This document shows positions 51,025 through 60,018 of a stretch of DNA of 64,000 nucleotides, piece by piece. Position 1 is the stretch's first letter; the number at the start of each line of letters is the position of its first letter. This stretch comes from Streptomyces sp. NBC_00414 (lineage in GTDB: Bacteria; Actinomycetota; Actinomycetes; Streptomycetales; Streptomycetaceae), in the NCBI RefSeq assembly GCF_036038375.1, contig NZ_CP107935.1, positions 5,456,001 through 5,520,000 on the forward strand. Direction: 5' to 3'. Position numbers and translations under genes: made by a program. Under the pieces are notes generated by a model that had not been told where the DNA came from, did not search any database, and saw only the letters and a list, made by a program, of their open reading frames with translations.

Positions 51025-51055
51025 TGGAGGCCGGACCGCGAGCGGCCGGCCTCCA
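51025..51055 (-). terminator. Terminator of the Yip1-like gene
   Basis: TGGAGGCCGG and CCGGCCTCCA pair around an 11-base loop, 25 bases after the stop. Confidence 0.88.
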
Positions 51056-51079
51056 GTACGCGGGATGTGTGCGGGGCTT

Positions 51080-52018
51080 CTAGAACGTGCCCAGCTTGAT
51101 GATCGACAGCAGTGCGATCAGCTGGATCGCGGACGCTCCCAGGGCCTTGGGCCACGGCAGGTCGTGCGACTTGCCGACCATCAGCGTGAACAGCGCGCCG
51201 GCCGCCACCCAGGTCGCCCAGCCGAGGATCCGCACGAACGGCGCGTCGCCGCTCGCGAACATCGCGACCACCAGGCGCGGCGCGTCGGTGAGCGACATGA
51301 TCAGCATGGAGAGGCCGACCGTGGGCTGCCAGGCGCCGTCGCCGCCGAGCTGGCGGGCGAGGGTGTGGGTGACCACGCCCAGGATGAACGCGCTGAGCAC
51401 GATCGCGACCGCCGTCACCAGGACGATGGGGACCGCGTTGGCGAGGGTGGCGTTTATGGCGTCCGCGCGGGCGCCGTCGAAGCCGAAGACGGCCAGCAGG
51501 CCGTAGAGGAACGTCACGATGAGGGCGGGGCCCCACATCGTGTAGTCGCGCATCTGCAGGAAGGTCTGGTTCGGGCGCATGACGACGCCGCTCAGCAGTT
51601 CCTTCCAGTGCAGGCGGGGGCCGACGGGCGGCGCGGCGGTGCTGCCCGCACGGTAGGTGTCGCCCTGGCTGTACGGGTCCTCGCCGACGGAGAACGCCGT
51701 CGTGTGGCCCGGCTGGTTGGCCGCGTACGGGTCATGGCCCTGCGGCTGGTGGCCCTGCGGGTGGCGACCCTGCGGGTGGTGGCCCGGGTCGCCGAAGTAC
51801 TCCGGCTCACCGTGTCCGTTCCCCTGGGGCCACTGCTGCGGGCCGTTTCCGCCGCCGCCGTACTGGGGCTGCTGAGAGTTGGTCCCGGGCGCGGGGGGAT
51901 AGCCGTACGACGGGCCGCCCTGTGGGGCCTGCTGTCCGTACGGCTGCTGCCGCTGTTGTTGCGGAGGCGCCTGCTGCGTGCGGTTGTCCCGGCCGCGTCC
52001 GATCCTGAATCCAGCCAC
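51080..52018 (-). CDS. Yip1-family membrane protein with Gln/Pro-rich N-terminus
   Basis: A 312-aa protein. The first 140 residues are Gln/Gly/Pro/Tyr/His-rich (including HPQGRHPQGHQPQGH repeats). Five TM helices follow (MWGPALIVTFLYGLLAVFGF; VPIVLVTAVAIVLSAFILGV; VLTHT-like linker; ILGWATWVAAGALFTLMVG; ALGASAIQLIALLSIIKL), the Yip1 arrangement. RPNQTFLQMRDYTMWGPALI is typical of its actinobacterial branch. Function unknown. The GTG start has a weak ribosome site. Confidence 0.85.
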   Translation of the reverse strand: MAGFRIGRGRDNRTQQAPPQQQRQQPYGQQAPQGGPSYGYPPAPGTNSQQPQYGGGGNGPQQWPQGNGHGEPEYFGDPGHHPQGRHPQGHQPQGHDPYAANQPGHTTAFSVGEDPYSQGDTYRAGSTAAPPVGPRLHWKELLSGVVMRPNQTFLQMRDYTMWGPALIVTFLYGLLAVFGFDGARADAINATLANAVPIVLVTAVAIVLSAFILGVVTHTLARQLGGDGAWQPTVGLSMLIMSLTDAPRLVVAMFASGDAPFVRILGWATWVAAGALFTLMVGKSHDLPWPKALGASAIQLIALLSIIKLGTF

Positions 52019-52051
52019 GAATCGAACGTACCTGGTCCCGCAGAGTCACGT

Positions 52052-52077
52052 GCCGGGCCCGAGGGCTCGGGCCCGGC
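52052..52077 (-). terminator. Terminator of FG-GAP gene 1
   Basis: GCCGGGCCCGAG and CTCGGGCCCGGC are separated by two bases, downstream of the minus-strand stop at 52159 and before the Yip1-like start. Confidence 0.8.
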
Positions 52078-52158
52078 TTTGCGGCCGACCTGTGACATCC
52101 CCTAGGGGCTCTCCATGGGTTCGCCAAGGGTTCGTCACGGGGTCCGCCACCAATTTCG

Positions 52159-53616
52159 TCAGAGGCTGCTCAGGGTTTTGCCGTAGGTGAGGGCGCTCGT
52201 CGGGGCGGGCAGGGCCAGCCGGGCCGGGGTGAGGGCGTAGGAGCCGTCGACGCTCGCGTGCGGGAACACCCACAGGCCACCGGAGTTGACGTTCTCACCG
52301 GGGGAGCCGACCGTCAGGTCCGGTGTGCCGTCGTGATCGTGGTCGCCGGTCGCGACGGCGGCGCCGAAGGCGTCACCGGCCTCCGCGGCGCCCGGCACAC
52401 GCGGGGTGTTCTGGTTGTACGCGACCGCGACGCTCTCGCCGAACTCGTCGACCAGGCCGTTCTTCGTGCCGAACAGTACGGTGGCCGCGCCCGCGCCGGC
52501 CTTGGTGCCGATCGCCTCGCCGGGGGCGCCCGCGACCAGGTCGTCGCGGCCGTCGCCGTTGAAGTCGGCGACGGCGAGGGCCGCCCCGAAGCGGTCCTCG
52601 GCCTCGGCGACACCCGGCACGCCGACCGTGTCCTGGTTGAGGGTCTGCTTGCGGTGGCCGAAGGAGCCGTCGGAGCCGGTGCCGTAGTGGATGTGCAGGC
52701 CGCCGCCCTTCGCGTACTCCTCCGGGCCGCACGGGTCGTCGATGTTCTCGTCGGCGATCTCGCGGCACTCGCCGAGGACCAGGTCGTCGTGGCCGTCGCC
52801 GTCGAAGTCGCCCGAGGCGAGCGCGGAGACACCGGAGTTGTCGGTGTTCCACACGTTGGCCAGGGCCTCCTCGGCCTTCTCCCACGCCCAGATCCGTACG
52901 TGGGACTGGGTGAACGGGTCGTTCGTCCAGTACCCCACCGCCAGGTCCGCCGCGCCGTCGCCGGTGAAGTCACCGGTGGTCAGGATCGGGGCCCGGCCGC
53001 CCATGGGGGCGCTCACGACAGTGGCGGCGAGACCGTCGGCGGTGCGCAGGACCACCTTGTCCTTGCCGCCGACCACGATGTCCCTGCTGCCGTCGCCGGT
53101 CAGGTCGGCCGCGGCGACCGACAGCCCGTACGCGGCCGAGGCGGCGGGGCCGGTGGTGACGTTGGAGCCGTGGCTCGGACCGCCCTTCGCGCCGCCCACC
53201 ACGACGACCACGCCGGCGTCCGTGCCACGCCCGGTGATGTCCTCGCCGGGGGCGCCGGCGAGCAGTTCCGCGATGCCGTCGCCGTTGAGGTCCTCCAGGG
53301 CCACGGAGGCGCCGAAGCGGTCGCCCGCCTCCGGGGTGCCGGGCACCTCGGTGGTGGCCTGGGTGACGCGGATGCTGCCGTGGGCGCCCACGCCCTTCTT
53401 GCCGCCCCACACGACGTTGACGTACCCGGCTCTCGCCTTGCCGTTGACGGCGCCGTCCGGCACGCCGACGGCCAGGTCCGGGTAGCCGTCGCCGTTGAAG
53501 TCGCTGGTCGAGGGCGAGGGCCGGGGTACGGCTGCGGCCGTGGGGGCGAGGGTCATGGCCGAGGTCGCCGCCGCGGCGACGGTGGCGGCGAGGGCGGCGT
53601 ACGTCCGTATGCGCAC
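52159..53616 (-). CDS. Secreted FG-GAP (integrin-type beta-propeller) protein 1
   Basis: A 485-aa exported protein. The signal peptide (TYAALAATVAAAATSAMTLA, then PTAAA) precedes about seven FG-GAP blades with Ca-binding loops: DFNGDGYPDLAVGVPDGAVN, DLNGDGIAELLAGAPGED, DFTGDGAADLAVGYW, DFDGDGHDDLVLGECREIAD, DFNGDGRDDLVAGAPGEA and DHDHDGTPDLTVGSPGEN. RFGASVAL and RFGAALAV carry the FG of each unit. It binds Ca2+ and probably other surface molecules; no enzyme domain is seen. GTG 53616 has CTGGAG upstream. Confidence 0.93.
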   Translation of the reverse strand: MRIRTYAALAATVAAAATSAMTLAPTAAAVPRPSPSTSDFNGDGYPDLAVGVPDGAVNGKARAGYVNVVWGGKKGVGAHGSIRVTQATTEVPGTPEAGDRFGASVALEDLNGDGIAELLAGAPGEDITGRGTDAGVVVVVGGAKGGPSHGSNVTTGPAASAAYGLSVAAADLTGDGSRDIVVGGKDKVVLRTADGLAATVVSAPMGGRAPILTTGDFTGDGAADLAVGYWTNDPFTQSHVRIWAWEKAEEALANVWNTDNSGVSALASGDFDGDGHDDLVLGECREIADENIDDPCGPEEYAKGGGLHIHYGTGSDGSFGHRKQTLNQDTVGVPGVAEAEDRFGAALAVADFNGDGRDDLVAGAPGEAIGTKAGAGAATVLFGTKNGLVDEFGESVAVAYNQNTPRVPGAAEAGDAFGAAVATGDHDHDGTPDLTVGSPGENVNSGGLWVFPHASVDGSYALTPARLALPAPTSALTYGKTLSSL

Positions 53617-53923
53617 GGGGGCTCCAGGGGCTGAGGGTGGCTGGCCTCAAACGGGTGGCCGGATCAGGTGGTTCTGGTCGGTTCACCTGTGTGACACCTG
53701 GAGTAGGGGTGGGGTTGTGCGGGGGGCGGTGGTGATCTGCGGGCCGGTGGGGGCCGGTCACGCCCACGCGGCGGAGCCGCACATGTCACGGCCCCGCGCC
53801 CCTTGCGGGGCCGGTGCGCGCCGAGTTCGCACCGGAGCGTCCTGCTCCTCCGTGCGCGCGACGACCCCGGCGCCGTGGTGGAGGCCACGGTGCCGGGGTC
53901 GTCGCGCTCGTCCGCCGAGCGGG
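53617..53923 (-). terminator. Spacer with two hairpins after FG-GAP gene 2
   Basis: CGGCCCCGC and GCGGGGCCG (53789-53813) form a 9-bp stem. A 23-bp stem (53856-53878 with 53885-53907; one G-T pair) follows 17 bases from the stop at 53924. Together they isolate gene 2 from gene 1. No gene is seen. Confidence 0.85.
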
Positions 53924-55375
53924 TCAGTCGGCGAAGTTGGCGCCCAGGACCGGGGTGCCGGTGGCGGAGATGCCGACCGTGGACGTGTAGATGCCGGCCG
54001 CGGCGGACAGGGAGCCGTCCGTGCCCGAACGCAGGGCGTACACCGCGCCGTTGTTGCCGTTCTCGCCCGAGGTCCCGATGATCACGTCGCCCCGGCCGTC
54101 ACCGTCCAGGTCGTCCACGTGCACGTCGGACCCGAACCGGTCCGCCGCCTCGTTGGAGTTCGGCACGCCCGCGGTGTCCTGGTCGAGGAACTTCGCACCC
54201 GCGCCGGTGATGCCGGAACCGTCCGCGGCGCCGTACAGGACGGTCGCCGCGCCGGTGTCCACGACGCCCGCGAGGTCCTCGCCGGGCGAACTGACGACCA
54301 GGTCGAGGTGGCCGTCGCCGTTGACGTCCCCGAGGTCCAGCTCGGAGCCGAACTGGTCGCCGGTCTCGCCGCCGCCCGGGACGCCCGAGGTGTCCTGGTC
54401 GATGCTCTGCACATCGCCGCCGGCCGGACCGGAGGCGGAGCCGTGGCCGATCAGCGCGGCGCCGCCGAGCTGCGCGCCGGCGATGCCGTCGTCCCAGGCG
54501 AGCCCGAACACGATGTCGTCGTAGCCGTCCGCGTCCGTGTCGCCGACGTCCGTGATGATGCCCGCGGGCAGCTTCTGGTAGTCGGCGGACCTGACGCCGT
54601 CCGCCGAGCCCGGGTACCAGAAGTTGGCGTTGTAGCCGTCCTCGGTGTCGATCTCGTAGCCGTTGACGATCAGGTCCTCGACCCCGTCGCCGTTGGCGTC
54701 ACCCGACTGCAGGAAACGGATGCCCCAGCCGTCACCGCTCTGCACGGCGGCCGAGAGGGTGTAGTGGCCGCCGGTCGCGCCGGCCCGGGTGAAGCCGCCC
54801 CGGAGGACGTCGACGGTCGCGGCCGTGTACGTGCCGAGGGCCAGGTCGTCCTTGCCGTCGCCGTCGAAGTCGGCGGCCTCCAGCACGCTGCCGAACCAGT
54901 CGTGCGAGGAGGCGCGGGGGTCCGCGACCGTCGTGCCGCCCTGGAGGCCCGCCGCGGAGCCCCACAGGATGGCGACGGTGCCGCCGTCGACGTCGCTGCC
55001 GACGTCCTCGCCCTGGGCGCCGACCGCCACGTCGTCGTAGCCGTCGCCGTCGAAGTCGCCGTACGCCGTGTCGGTGCCGAACCAGTCGTCCTTCTCCGCC
55101 GTACCGGGGACGCCCGGGCTCTCCTGGGTGATGGTGGCGTGCTCGCCACCGCCGTACAGGATCGTGAGGGCTCCGGCGGCGGCCTGGCCGTTCACGTACG
55201 CGCCGGTGGCGGAGACGGCGGCGTCCGCGAGCCCGTCGCCGTTGAAGTCGGCGTCCGCGGCGGTCACGGCGGCGGTGTCCGCGGCCGTGGCGGCGGTCGC
55301 CGCGAAGGTGAGGAGCCCACCCGTCAGGGCGGCGGCGGTCGCCGTCGCGAGGGTGAGTCGCAGGTGCTTGTGCAT
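53924..55375 (-). CDS. Secreted FG-GAP beta-propeller protein 2
   Basis: A 483-aa exported protein. The signal peptide (RLTLATATAAALTGGLLTFA) is followed by blades DFNGDGLADAAVSATG, DFDGDGYDDVAVGAQGEDVG, DFDGDGKDDLALGTYT, DANGDGVEDLIVNGYE, DTDADGYDDIVFGLAWDDG, DVNGDGHLDLVVSSPGEDLA and DLDGDGRGDVIIGTSGENGN. The DxDGDGxxD calcium loops are intact. A QDTSGVPG linker recurs before blades. ATG 55375 has CAGGAGAA upstream. It is the most regular of the five. Confidence 0.93.
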   Translation of the reverse strand: MHKHLRLTLATATAAALTGGLLTFAATAATAADTAAVTAADADFNGDGLADAAVSATGAYVNGQAAAGALTILYGGGEHATITQESPGVPGTAEKDDWFGTDTAYGDFDGDGYDDVAVGAQGEDVGSDVDGGTVAILWGSAAGLQGGTTVADPRASSHDWFGSVLEAADFDGDGKDDLALGTYTAATVDVLRGGFTRAGATGGHYTLSAAVQSGDGWGIRFLQSGDANGDGVEDLIVNGYEIDTEDGYNANFWYPGSADGVRSADYQKLPAGIITDVGDTDADGYDDIVFGLAWDDGIAGAQLGGAALIGHGSASGPAGGDVQSIDQDTSGVPGGGETGDQFGSELDLGDVNGDGHLDLVVSSPGEDLAGVVDTGAATVLYGAADGSGITGAGAKFLDQDTAGVPNSNEAADRFGSDVHVDDLDGDGRGDVIIGTSGENGNNGAVYALRSGTDGSLSAAAGIYTSTVGISATGTPVLGANFAD

Positions 55376-55561
55376 GCGGGATTCTCCTGCGGCAGGCAGG
55401 GGCGCCGGTGGGCGCCCGCAGTCAATGGGGTGCGTTCCGCCCGTGTCGGCCAGGAATTCACCTGGACTCCACGGGCAGTTGGCGATCACAAGACCCACAG
55501 CAACTGCGCATAGTTGTACGTGAGTTCGAGTTTCTTTCGGGGGCGGCCCTCAGGGGCGCGG

Positions 55562-56965
55562 CTACCGGAGAACGTCCCCGAACCGCAGCCCCGCTCCCCC
55601 CAGACCGAAGTCCGCTCCGTTGAACGACGTGACCGAAGACGTCGTGAGGCCGCCGGAGGCGCCCCGCAGCACCCACACGGCCCCGGCGTCCGCCGAGGAC
55701 CCGATGTCCTCCCCGGACGCCCCGACGCCCAGGTCGGCCCGTCCGTCGCGATTGAAGTCCTTCAGGGAGACGGAGGACCCGAACCGGTCCGACGTCTCGG
55801 CGGCCCCCGGCACCCCCGCCGTGGCCTGGTGCCAGGACGCCCCGCCGTCGTCGAGTTCCCCCGACGCGCCCTTCAGGACGACCACGTTCCCGGTCCCGGC
55901 GACCGTGCCGACGGTCTCGCCCGGCACGCCGACCGCGACCTCCAGGTACCCGTCACCGGTCACGTCCCCGACGGCGACCGACGCGCCGAAGCGGTCACCC
56001 TCCTCGGGGGTGCCCGGCACGCCCGCGCTGCCCTGGTCGTACGTACGCCGCGGGTAGTCGTCCACGTCCGGACCGCGCACGCTGCCGGGCCACAAGTAGA
56101 CCTCGCCGGCGTTGATCGAGTCGGGGGCGCCGACGACCAGGTCCTCGTAACCGTTCTTGTTGATGTCCGCGACGGCGACCGCGGCCTCGTCCACGGAGCC
56201 TGCCACCGAGCTCTGCAGCAGGTGCTGGTAGGAGCGGCCGATGTCGCCGGGGCCGCCCTTGACGTAACCGGCGTAGCCCTTGCCCGTGGCGCCCTTGCCG
56301 AACACCACGTAGTCGCTGCCCGAGGTGCCGGAGAAGTGGCCGCCCCGGACGCCGTCCAGGGTCACTCCGGCGGGCAGGAAGTCGACCTCCGGGGCGAAGG
56401 CCGTACCGGAGGGCACCCCGTCCGCGTACCACCAGAAGCGGTTGGCGGAGACGACCACGAGGTTTCCGGTGCCGTCGCCGTCGAGGTCCCGGAACGAGGC
56501 GCCCTCGCCGAAGCGCACGTCCTGCGCGGAGGGCGCGTTGAGCACCATGGCGCCGGTCGTGAAGCCGCCCGGGCCGCCCCACACGATGGACACCGAGCCG
56601 TCGGCCCTGTCGGTCACCTTCTCGCCGGGCGAGCCGACGAGAAGGTCCGCGAAGCCGTCCCCGTTCACGTCCCCGCTGGTCACGTTCTCGCCGAACTCGT
56701 CCTCGGGCTCCGTCACGCCGGGCACGCCCGCGGTGTTCTGGGTGACGGTCACGGAGCGGGACGGGGAGACACCCGAGGCGGATCCGAAGGCCACCGTCAC
56801 GGCGTTCGCCCTCGGCGTCCCGACGGCCAGGTCGCGGTAGCCGTCGCCGTTGAAGTCGTCCGACAGCGTGGAGGCCGCCGCCGCGGGGCCTGCCAGGGGC
56901 AGCGTCAGCCCCGACACCGCGAGTGCGGCCACGGAGGCCGCGAGGGCCAGTTTCTTTGCGTGCAC
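55562..56965 (-). CDS. Secreted FG-GAP beta-propeller protein 3
   Basis: A 467-aa exported protein. The signal peptide is KLALAASVAALAVSGLTLPL, cleaved near GPAAAAS. Blades include DFNGDGYRDLAVGTPRANAV, DVNGDGFADLLVGSPGEKVT, DLDGDGTGNLVVVSANRFWW, DINKNGYEDLVVGAPDSINA, DVTGDGYLEVAVGVPGETVG and DFNRDGRADLGVGASGEDIG. Two blades have altered calcium loops (DINKNG, DVTGDG). GTG 56965 has GGGAG upstream. Confidence 0.92.
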   Translation of the reverse strand: MHAKKLALAASVAALAVSGLTLPLAGPAAAASTLSDDFNGDGYRDLAVGTPRANAVTVAFGSASGVSPSRSVTVTQNTAGVPGVTEPEDEFGENVTSGDVNGDGFADLLVGSPGEKVTDRADGSVSIVWGGPGGFTTGAMVLNAPSAQDVRFGEGASFRDLDGDGTGNLVVVSANRFWWYADGVPSGTAFAPEVDFLPAGVTLDGVRGGHFSGTSGSDYVVFGKGATGKGYAGYVKGGPGDIGRSYQHLLQSSVAGSVDEAAVAVADINKNGYEDLVVGAPDSINAGEVYLWPGSVRGPDVDDYPRRTYDQGSAGVPGTPEEGDRFGASVAVGDVTGDGYLEVAVGVPGETVGTVAGTGNVVVLKGASGELDDGGASWHQATAGVPGAAETSDRFGSSVSLKDFNRDGRADLGVGASGEDIGSSADAGAVWVLRGASGGLTTSSVTSFNGADFGLGGAGLRFGDVLR

Positions 56966-57116
56966 GGAGCACTCCCGAGTACGTGGATACGGAGATCGGA
57001 CAGGGAGATCCTGTCTGTGACTCAGGGCTGTGGGCCGTGCGTCATGTCTGTGACTCGTGGGGCGTACGAAGGGTTGTGTGCCGGTGACCTCCGGGTGAAC
57101 CGCCCTACGGCCCGGC

Positions 57117-58595
57117 TCACTTCAGGCGCAGCGGTACGCCCAGGTCGTCCGGTGTGAAGAGCTGGACCTGCTTCGCGTCGAAGCCGCCGTCCGTGCCCCA
57201 CAGGACCAGGAAGGCGCCCTTGCGCTTCTCGTAGAGCGGGCCGAAGACGACGGCGTCGGCATGGCCGTCGCCGTTCACGTCGAGCAGCGGCGGCTGGTGG
57301 CCGAAGGCGTTCCAGTAGTGCGGGTTCGGGGTGCCGGGCAGGCCGTCGGTCGCGGCGTCGACGGTCTGCTCGCCGGCCGCGGACGGTACGCCCCCGGGGC
57401 CGCCGGGCAGCAGCGTGACCTTGCCGTCGTGGCGCCGGAAGTCCGGGGTGTTGACGACGACGTCCGGCTTCCCGTCGCCGTTCACGTCGCCGACGGCGGG
57501 CGAACTGCCGTAGTCGATACGCCGCTCGGCGCCGCCCTCGCCCTCGATCACGGACTTCTCGCGCCCGCCGCCCAGGCCCGACCGGTCGCCGTACAGGATG
57601 GTGAGCGCGCCGCCCTCGGCGGGCATGTCCGCCGGGGCGACCTCCAGTTGGGTGGGCAGGAGCAGGTCGTCGATACCGTCGCCGTCCGCGTCGCCGGTGG
57701 CCGGGGTGCGGGGGCCGTCGAAGGTGCCCACGGCCTCGCCGATGGCGGGCTCGCGCGCGGGGTCGCGGACGAGTCCGTCCCGGCCGCCCTCGTAGTAGCC
57801 GACCATGTGCAGGCCTTCGGGCGCGCTCTCGTCCTCCTCCGCGTCGAAGTCGTACGTGAACACCACCTCCGCCCTCCCGTCGGCGTCGAAGTCGCCGGTG
57901 GTGGCCGAGGAGGGCGCGGCGTACCCCTGCTGGTCCAGGTCCAGCGGGGTTTGACGCCTCGAGGTGCCCTTGCGGTCGAAGGGGCCGTGGAGGAGCAGCC
58001 CGTCGGGGCCCGGACCGGCCTCGTGGGCGTACCCCTTGCCGCCTTGGCCGCCGTCGAGCAGGTCGGTCGAGCCGTCGCCGTCGAAGTCGGCGGCGGCGAG
58101 CGGCCGGAAGCCCTGGGGCAGGGCGAGTTCGGTGGCGGGGCCCAGGCCGCGGGCGCCGCCGAAGAAGGCGAGGGTGCCCAGCCGGGTGTCGCCCCTGCCG
58201 CGGCCGACGACCAGGTCGGTGAAGCCGTCGCCGTCGAGGTCGGTGCGCAGCGCGGAGGTGAAGTACGCGGACTTCGTGCCGGGCGAGGTCTGTTCCGCGG
58301 TGGCCGGGACGAGGCCGTCGCGGGAGCCGTAGACCACGGTCAGGCTCTCCTCGGCCCGGGACCCGTCCTTGGACCGCGAGGTGACGACGGTCGCGAAGTC
58401 GTCGTAGCCGTCGCCGTTGAAGTCACCGGGGCGGGGGTGGTCGGAGGCCTTGCCGGCGCCGGGCCTCGTGTGGGTGGCGGCGGCGGGCCGGTCGGGGGAG
58501 CCACCGCATCCCGCGAGCAGGCAGCTGCCGCCGATGACGAGCAGTGCGACGGCTGCCACCGGGAGGGGCGGGCGGCCCCCGCGAGGGCGGCGCAT
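57117..58595 (-). CDS. FG-GAP lipoprotein 4
   Basis: A 492-aa lipoprotein. The signal peptide ends in the lipobox SCLLAGC (Cys about 30), so it is anchored to the outer face of the membrane. Blades include DFNGDGYDDFATVVTSRSKD, DLDGDGFTDLVVGRGRGDTR, DFDGDGSTDLLDGGQG, DFDADGRAEVVFTYDFDAEE, DADGDGIDDLLLPTQLEVAP, DVNGDGKPDVVVNTPDFRRH and DVNGDGHADAVVFGPLYEKR. ATG 58595 shares one base with the stop of the next upstream gene, so genes 4 and 5 are coupled. Confidence 0.92.
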   Translation of the reverse strand: MRRPRGGRPPLPVAAVALLVIGGSCLLAGCGGSPDRPAAATHTRPGAGKASDHPRPGDFNGDGYDDFATVVTSRSKDGSRAEESLTVVYGSRDGLVPATAEQTSPGTKSAYFTSALRTDLDGDGFTDLVVGRGRGDTRLGTLAFFGGARGLGPATELALPQGFRPLAAADFDGDGSTDLLDGGQGGKGYAHEAGPGPDGLLLHGPFDRKGTSRRQTPLDLDQQGYAAPSSATTGDFDADGRAEVVFTYDFDAEEDESAPEGLHMVGYYEGGRDGLVRDPAREPAIGEAVGTFDGPRTPATGDADGDGIDDLLLPTQLEVAPADMPAEGGALTILYGDRSGLGGGREKSVIEGEGGAERRIDYGSSPAVGDVNGDGKPDVVVNTPDFRRHDGKVTLLPGGPGGVPSAAGEQTVDAATDGLPGTPNPHYWNAFGHQPPLLDVNGDGHADAVVFGPLYEKRKGAFLVLWGTDGGFDAKQVQLFTPDDLGVPLRLK

Positions 58596-59902
58596 CAGCT
58601 CTCCGCGCCGAGGAACTCCGAGGTGGAGAAGGTGAGTCCGGGCTTCCGCGCGATCAGGTCCTTCTTCGTGCCCGGGTACACGGCGATCGTGTCCTCGGTG
58701 TCGCCGCGGTAGGTGCGTACCACCAGGTCCGCGCGCTCGTCGCCGTCGAGGTCGGCCACCGTCAGGACCCTGGTGGTTCCCCCGGCGGGCGGCTGCACGG
58801 TCACCATGCCGGTCGTGGACAGTCCGCCCGCGCGGCCCTTGAGGATCCTCAACTGCGAACCGCTGGAGACGAGTTCGCTCACCCCGTCGCCGTCGAAGTC
58901 CCCGGAGTCCAGGACCGTGCCGGCGACGGCGAGTTCACCGCGCTGGGTGCCCGGGACCTCGTACCGCAGGGCCGTGCCGCGCAGGGTGCCGATCGCCGCG
59001 TCCAGTCCCTTGCCCTTGCCGAAGCGGCCGAAGGCGACGTCGATGCCCTTCGGGAGGGCGATCGCGGTACCGGCGGGTCCGGTCGGTCCGCCCGGGACGA
59101 GGGAGGAGGCGGAGGTGCCGGACCCCTCGGCCGTCCGCACGAGCAGGTCGTCGTAGCCGTCGCCGTCGACGTCCACGGCGGGCGCGACCGGGGCGTTGCC
59201 GGGCGAGGCGAGCGGCGCGCCGGCCGCCTTCGGGGCTCCCTTGCGGGTGAAGGGGCCGCGCAGATAGCTGAGGCGCCCGTCGGAGGCGTGCACGACGAGG
59301 TCGTCGGCCTTGTCGCCGTTGAAGTCGCCGCACACCGGCTGGTCGGGCCAGTCGTTGCCGAAACGTGCCTGCGCGGGGATCGCCAGCTTCACCGCCTTGC
59401 CGGACAGGCCCCGGGCCGAACCGAAGAGGATCTGCAGCGGGACCGGCGGCTGCCCCTGTCCGTCGTACGGCGGGTCGGTCGAGACGACGAGGTCGGTGAA
59501 ACCGTCCTTGTCCAGGTCGCAGCTCGCCTCGGCGTCGAAGACGGCGGGCAGTCGGCCCTTGGTGGTGGCCGCGTGCTGCGCGGGGCTCAGCAGCTGCCGC
59601 GCGCCGGGGACGAGTCCGCGGGCGGACCCGTACACGATCCCGATGCCGGCGTCGTCCCCGTGCGTGTCCCGCTTCACGAGATCGTTGAGTACGAGGTCGC
59701 GGTGCCCGTCGCCGTTGAAGTCGCTGTCGGTCCTGCCGCCCTTGCCCAGCGGTACGGGGATCCGGGCGGGCGCCTTGGCGACCGTGAGGGGCTCGCGGCC
59801 GGCGGCGTCGGTCCCGCCCCCGCCGTCCGGCCCGCCGCAGCCCGCGAGCAGCAGGGCGCAGCCCGCCACGGCTCCCGCTGCACGTATCCCGCTCTTCCCC
59901 AT
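58595..59902 (-). CDS. FG-GAP lipoprotein 5
   Basis: A 435-aa lipoprotein with the lipobox LLLAGC (Cys about 22). Blades include DFNGDGHRDLVLNDLVKRDT, DLDKDGFTDLVVSTDPPYDG, DFNGDKADDLVVHASDGRLS, DVDGDGYDDLLVRTAEGSGT, DFDGDGVSELVSSGSQLRIL and DLDGDERADLVVRTYRGDTE. It is the first gene of a coupled pair with FG-GAP 4, and its start lies about 115 bases downstream of the CIS operon end on the same strand. ATG 59902 is chosen; GTG 59908 is possible. Confidence 0.92.
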   Translation of the reverse strand: MGKSGIRAAGAVAGCALLLAGCGGPDGGGGTDAAGREPLTVAKAPARIPVPLGKGGRTDSDFNGDGHRDLVLNDLVKRDTHGDDAGIGIVYGSARGLVPGARQLLSPAQHAATTKGRLPAVFDAEASCDLDKDGFTDLVVSTDPPYDGQGQPPVPLQILFGSARGLSGKAVKLAIPAQARFGNDWPDQPVCGDFNGDKADDLVVHASDGRLSYLRGPFTRKGAPKAAGAPLASPGNAPVAPAVDVDGDGYDDLLVRTAEGSGTSASSLVPGGPTGPAGTAIALPKGIDVAFGRFGKGKGLDAAIGTLRGTALRYEVPGTQRGELAVAGTVLDSGDFDGDGVSELVSSGSQLRILKGRAGGLSTTGMVTVQPPAGGTTRVLTVADLDGDERADLVVRTYRGDTEDTIAVYPGTKKDLIARKPGLTFSTSEFLGAES

Positions 59903-60018
59903 GGTCACGTCAACCCCGACCGCATCGTGAGACAACAACCTGCACATGATGCGGTCGGGAGTGGTCGAAAGTCATCAGGGATGGCTGTTTTCAGCTCTTG
60001 CCGGTGCCGTGGCGCTCA

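Noticed and set aside
53495..55513. Long plus-strand frames opposite the FG-GAP genes (up to 672 codons)
   Set aside because: Val/Ala/Gly/Arg-rich shadows of the calcium-loop repeats on the other strand.
52159..59902. CRISPR-like repeat array
   Set aside because: The DNA repeats come from coding FG-GAP blades, vary in sequence and spacing, and lie in frame inside long genes.
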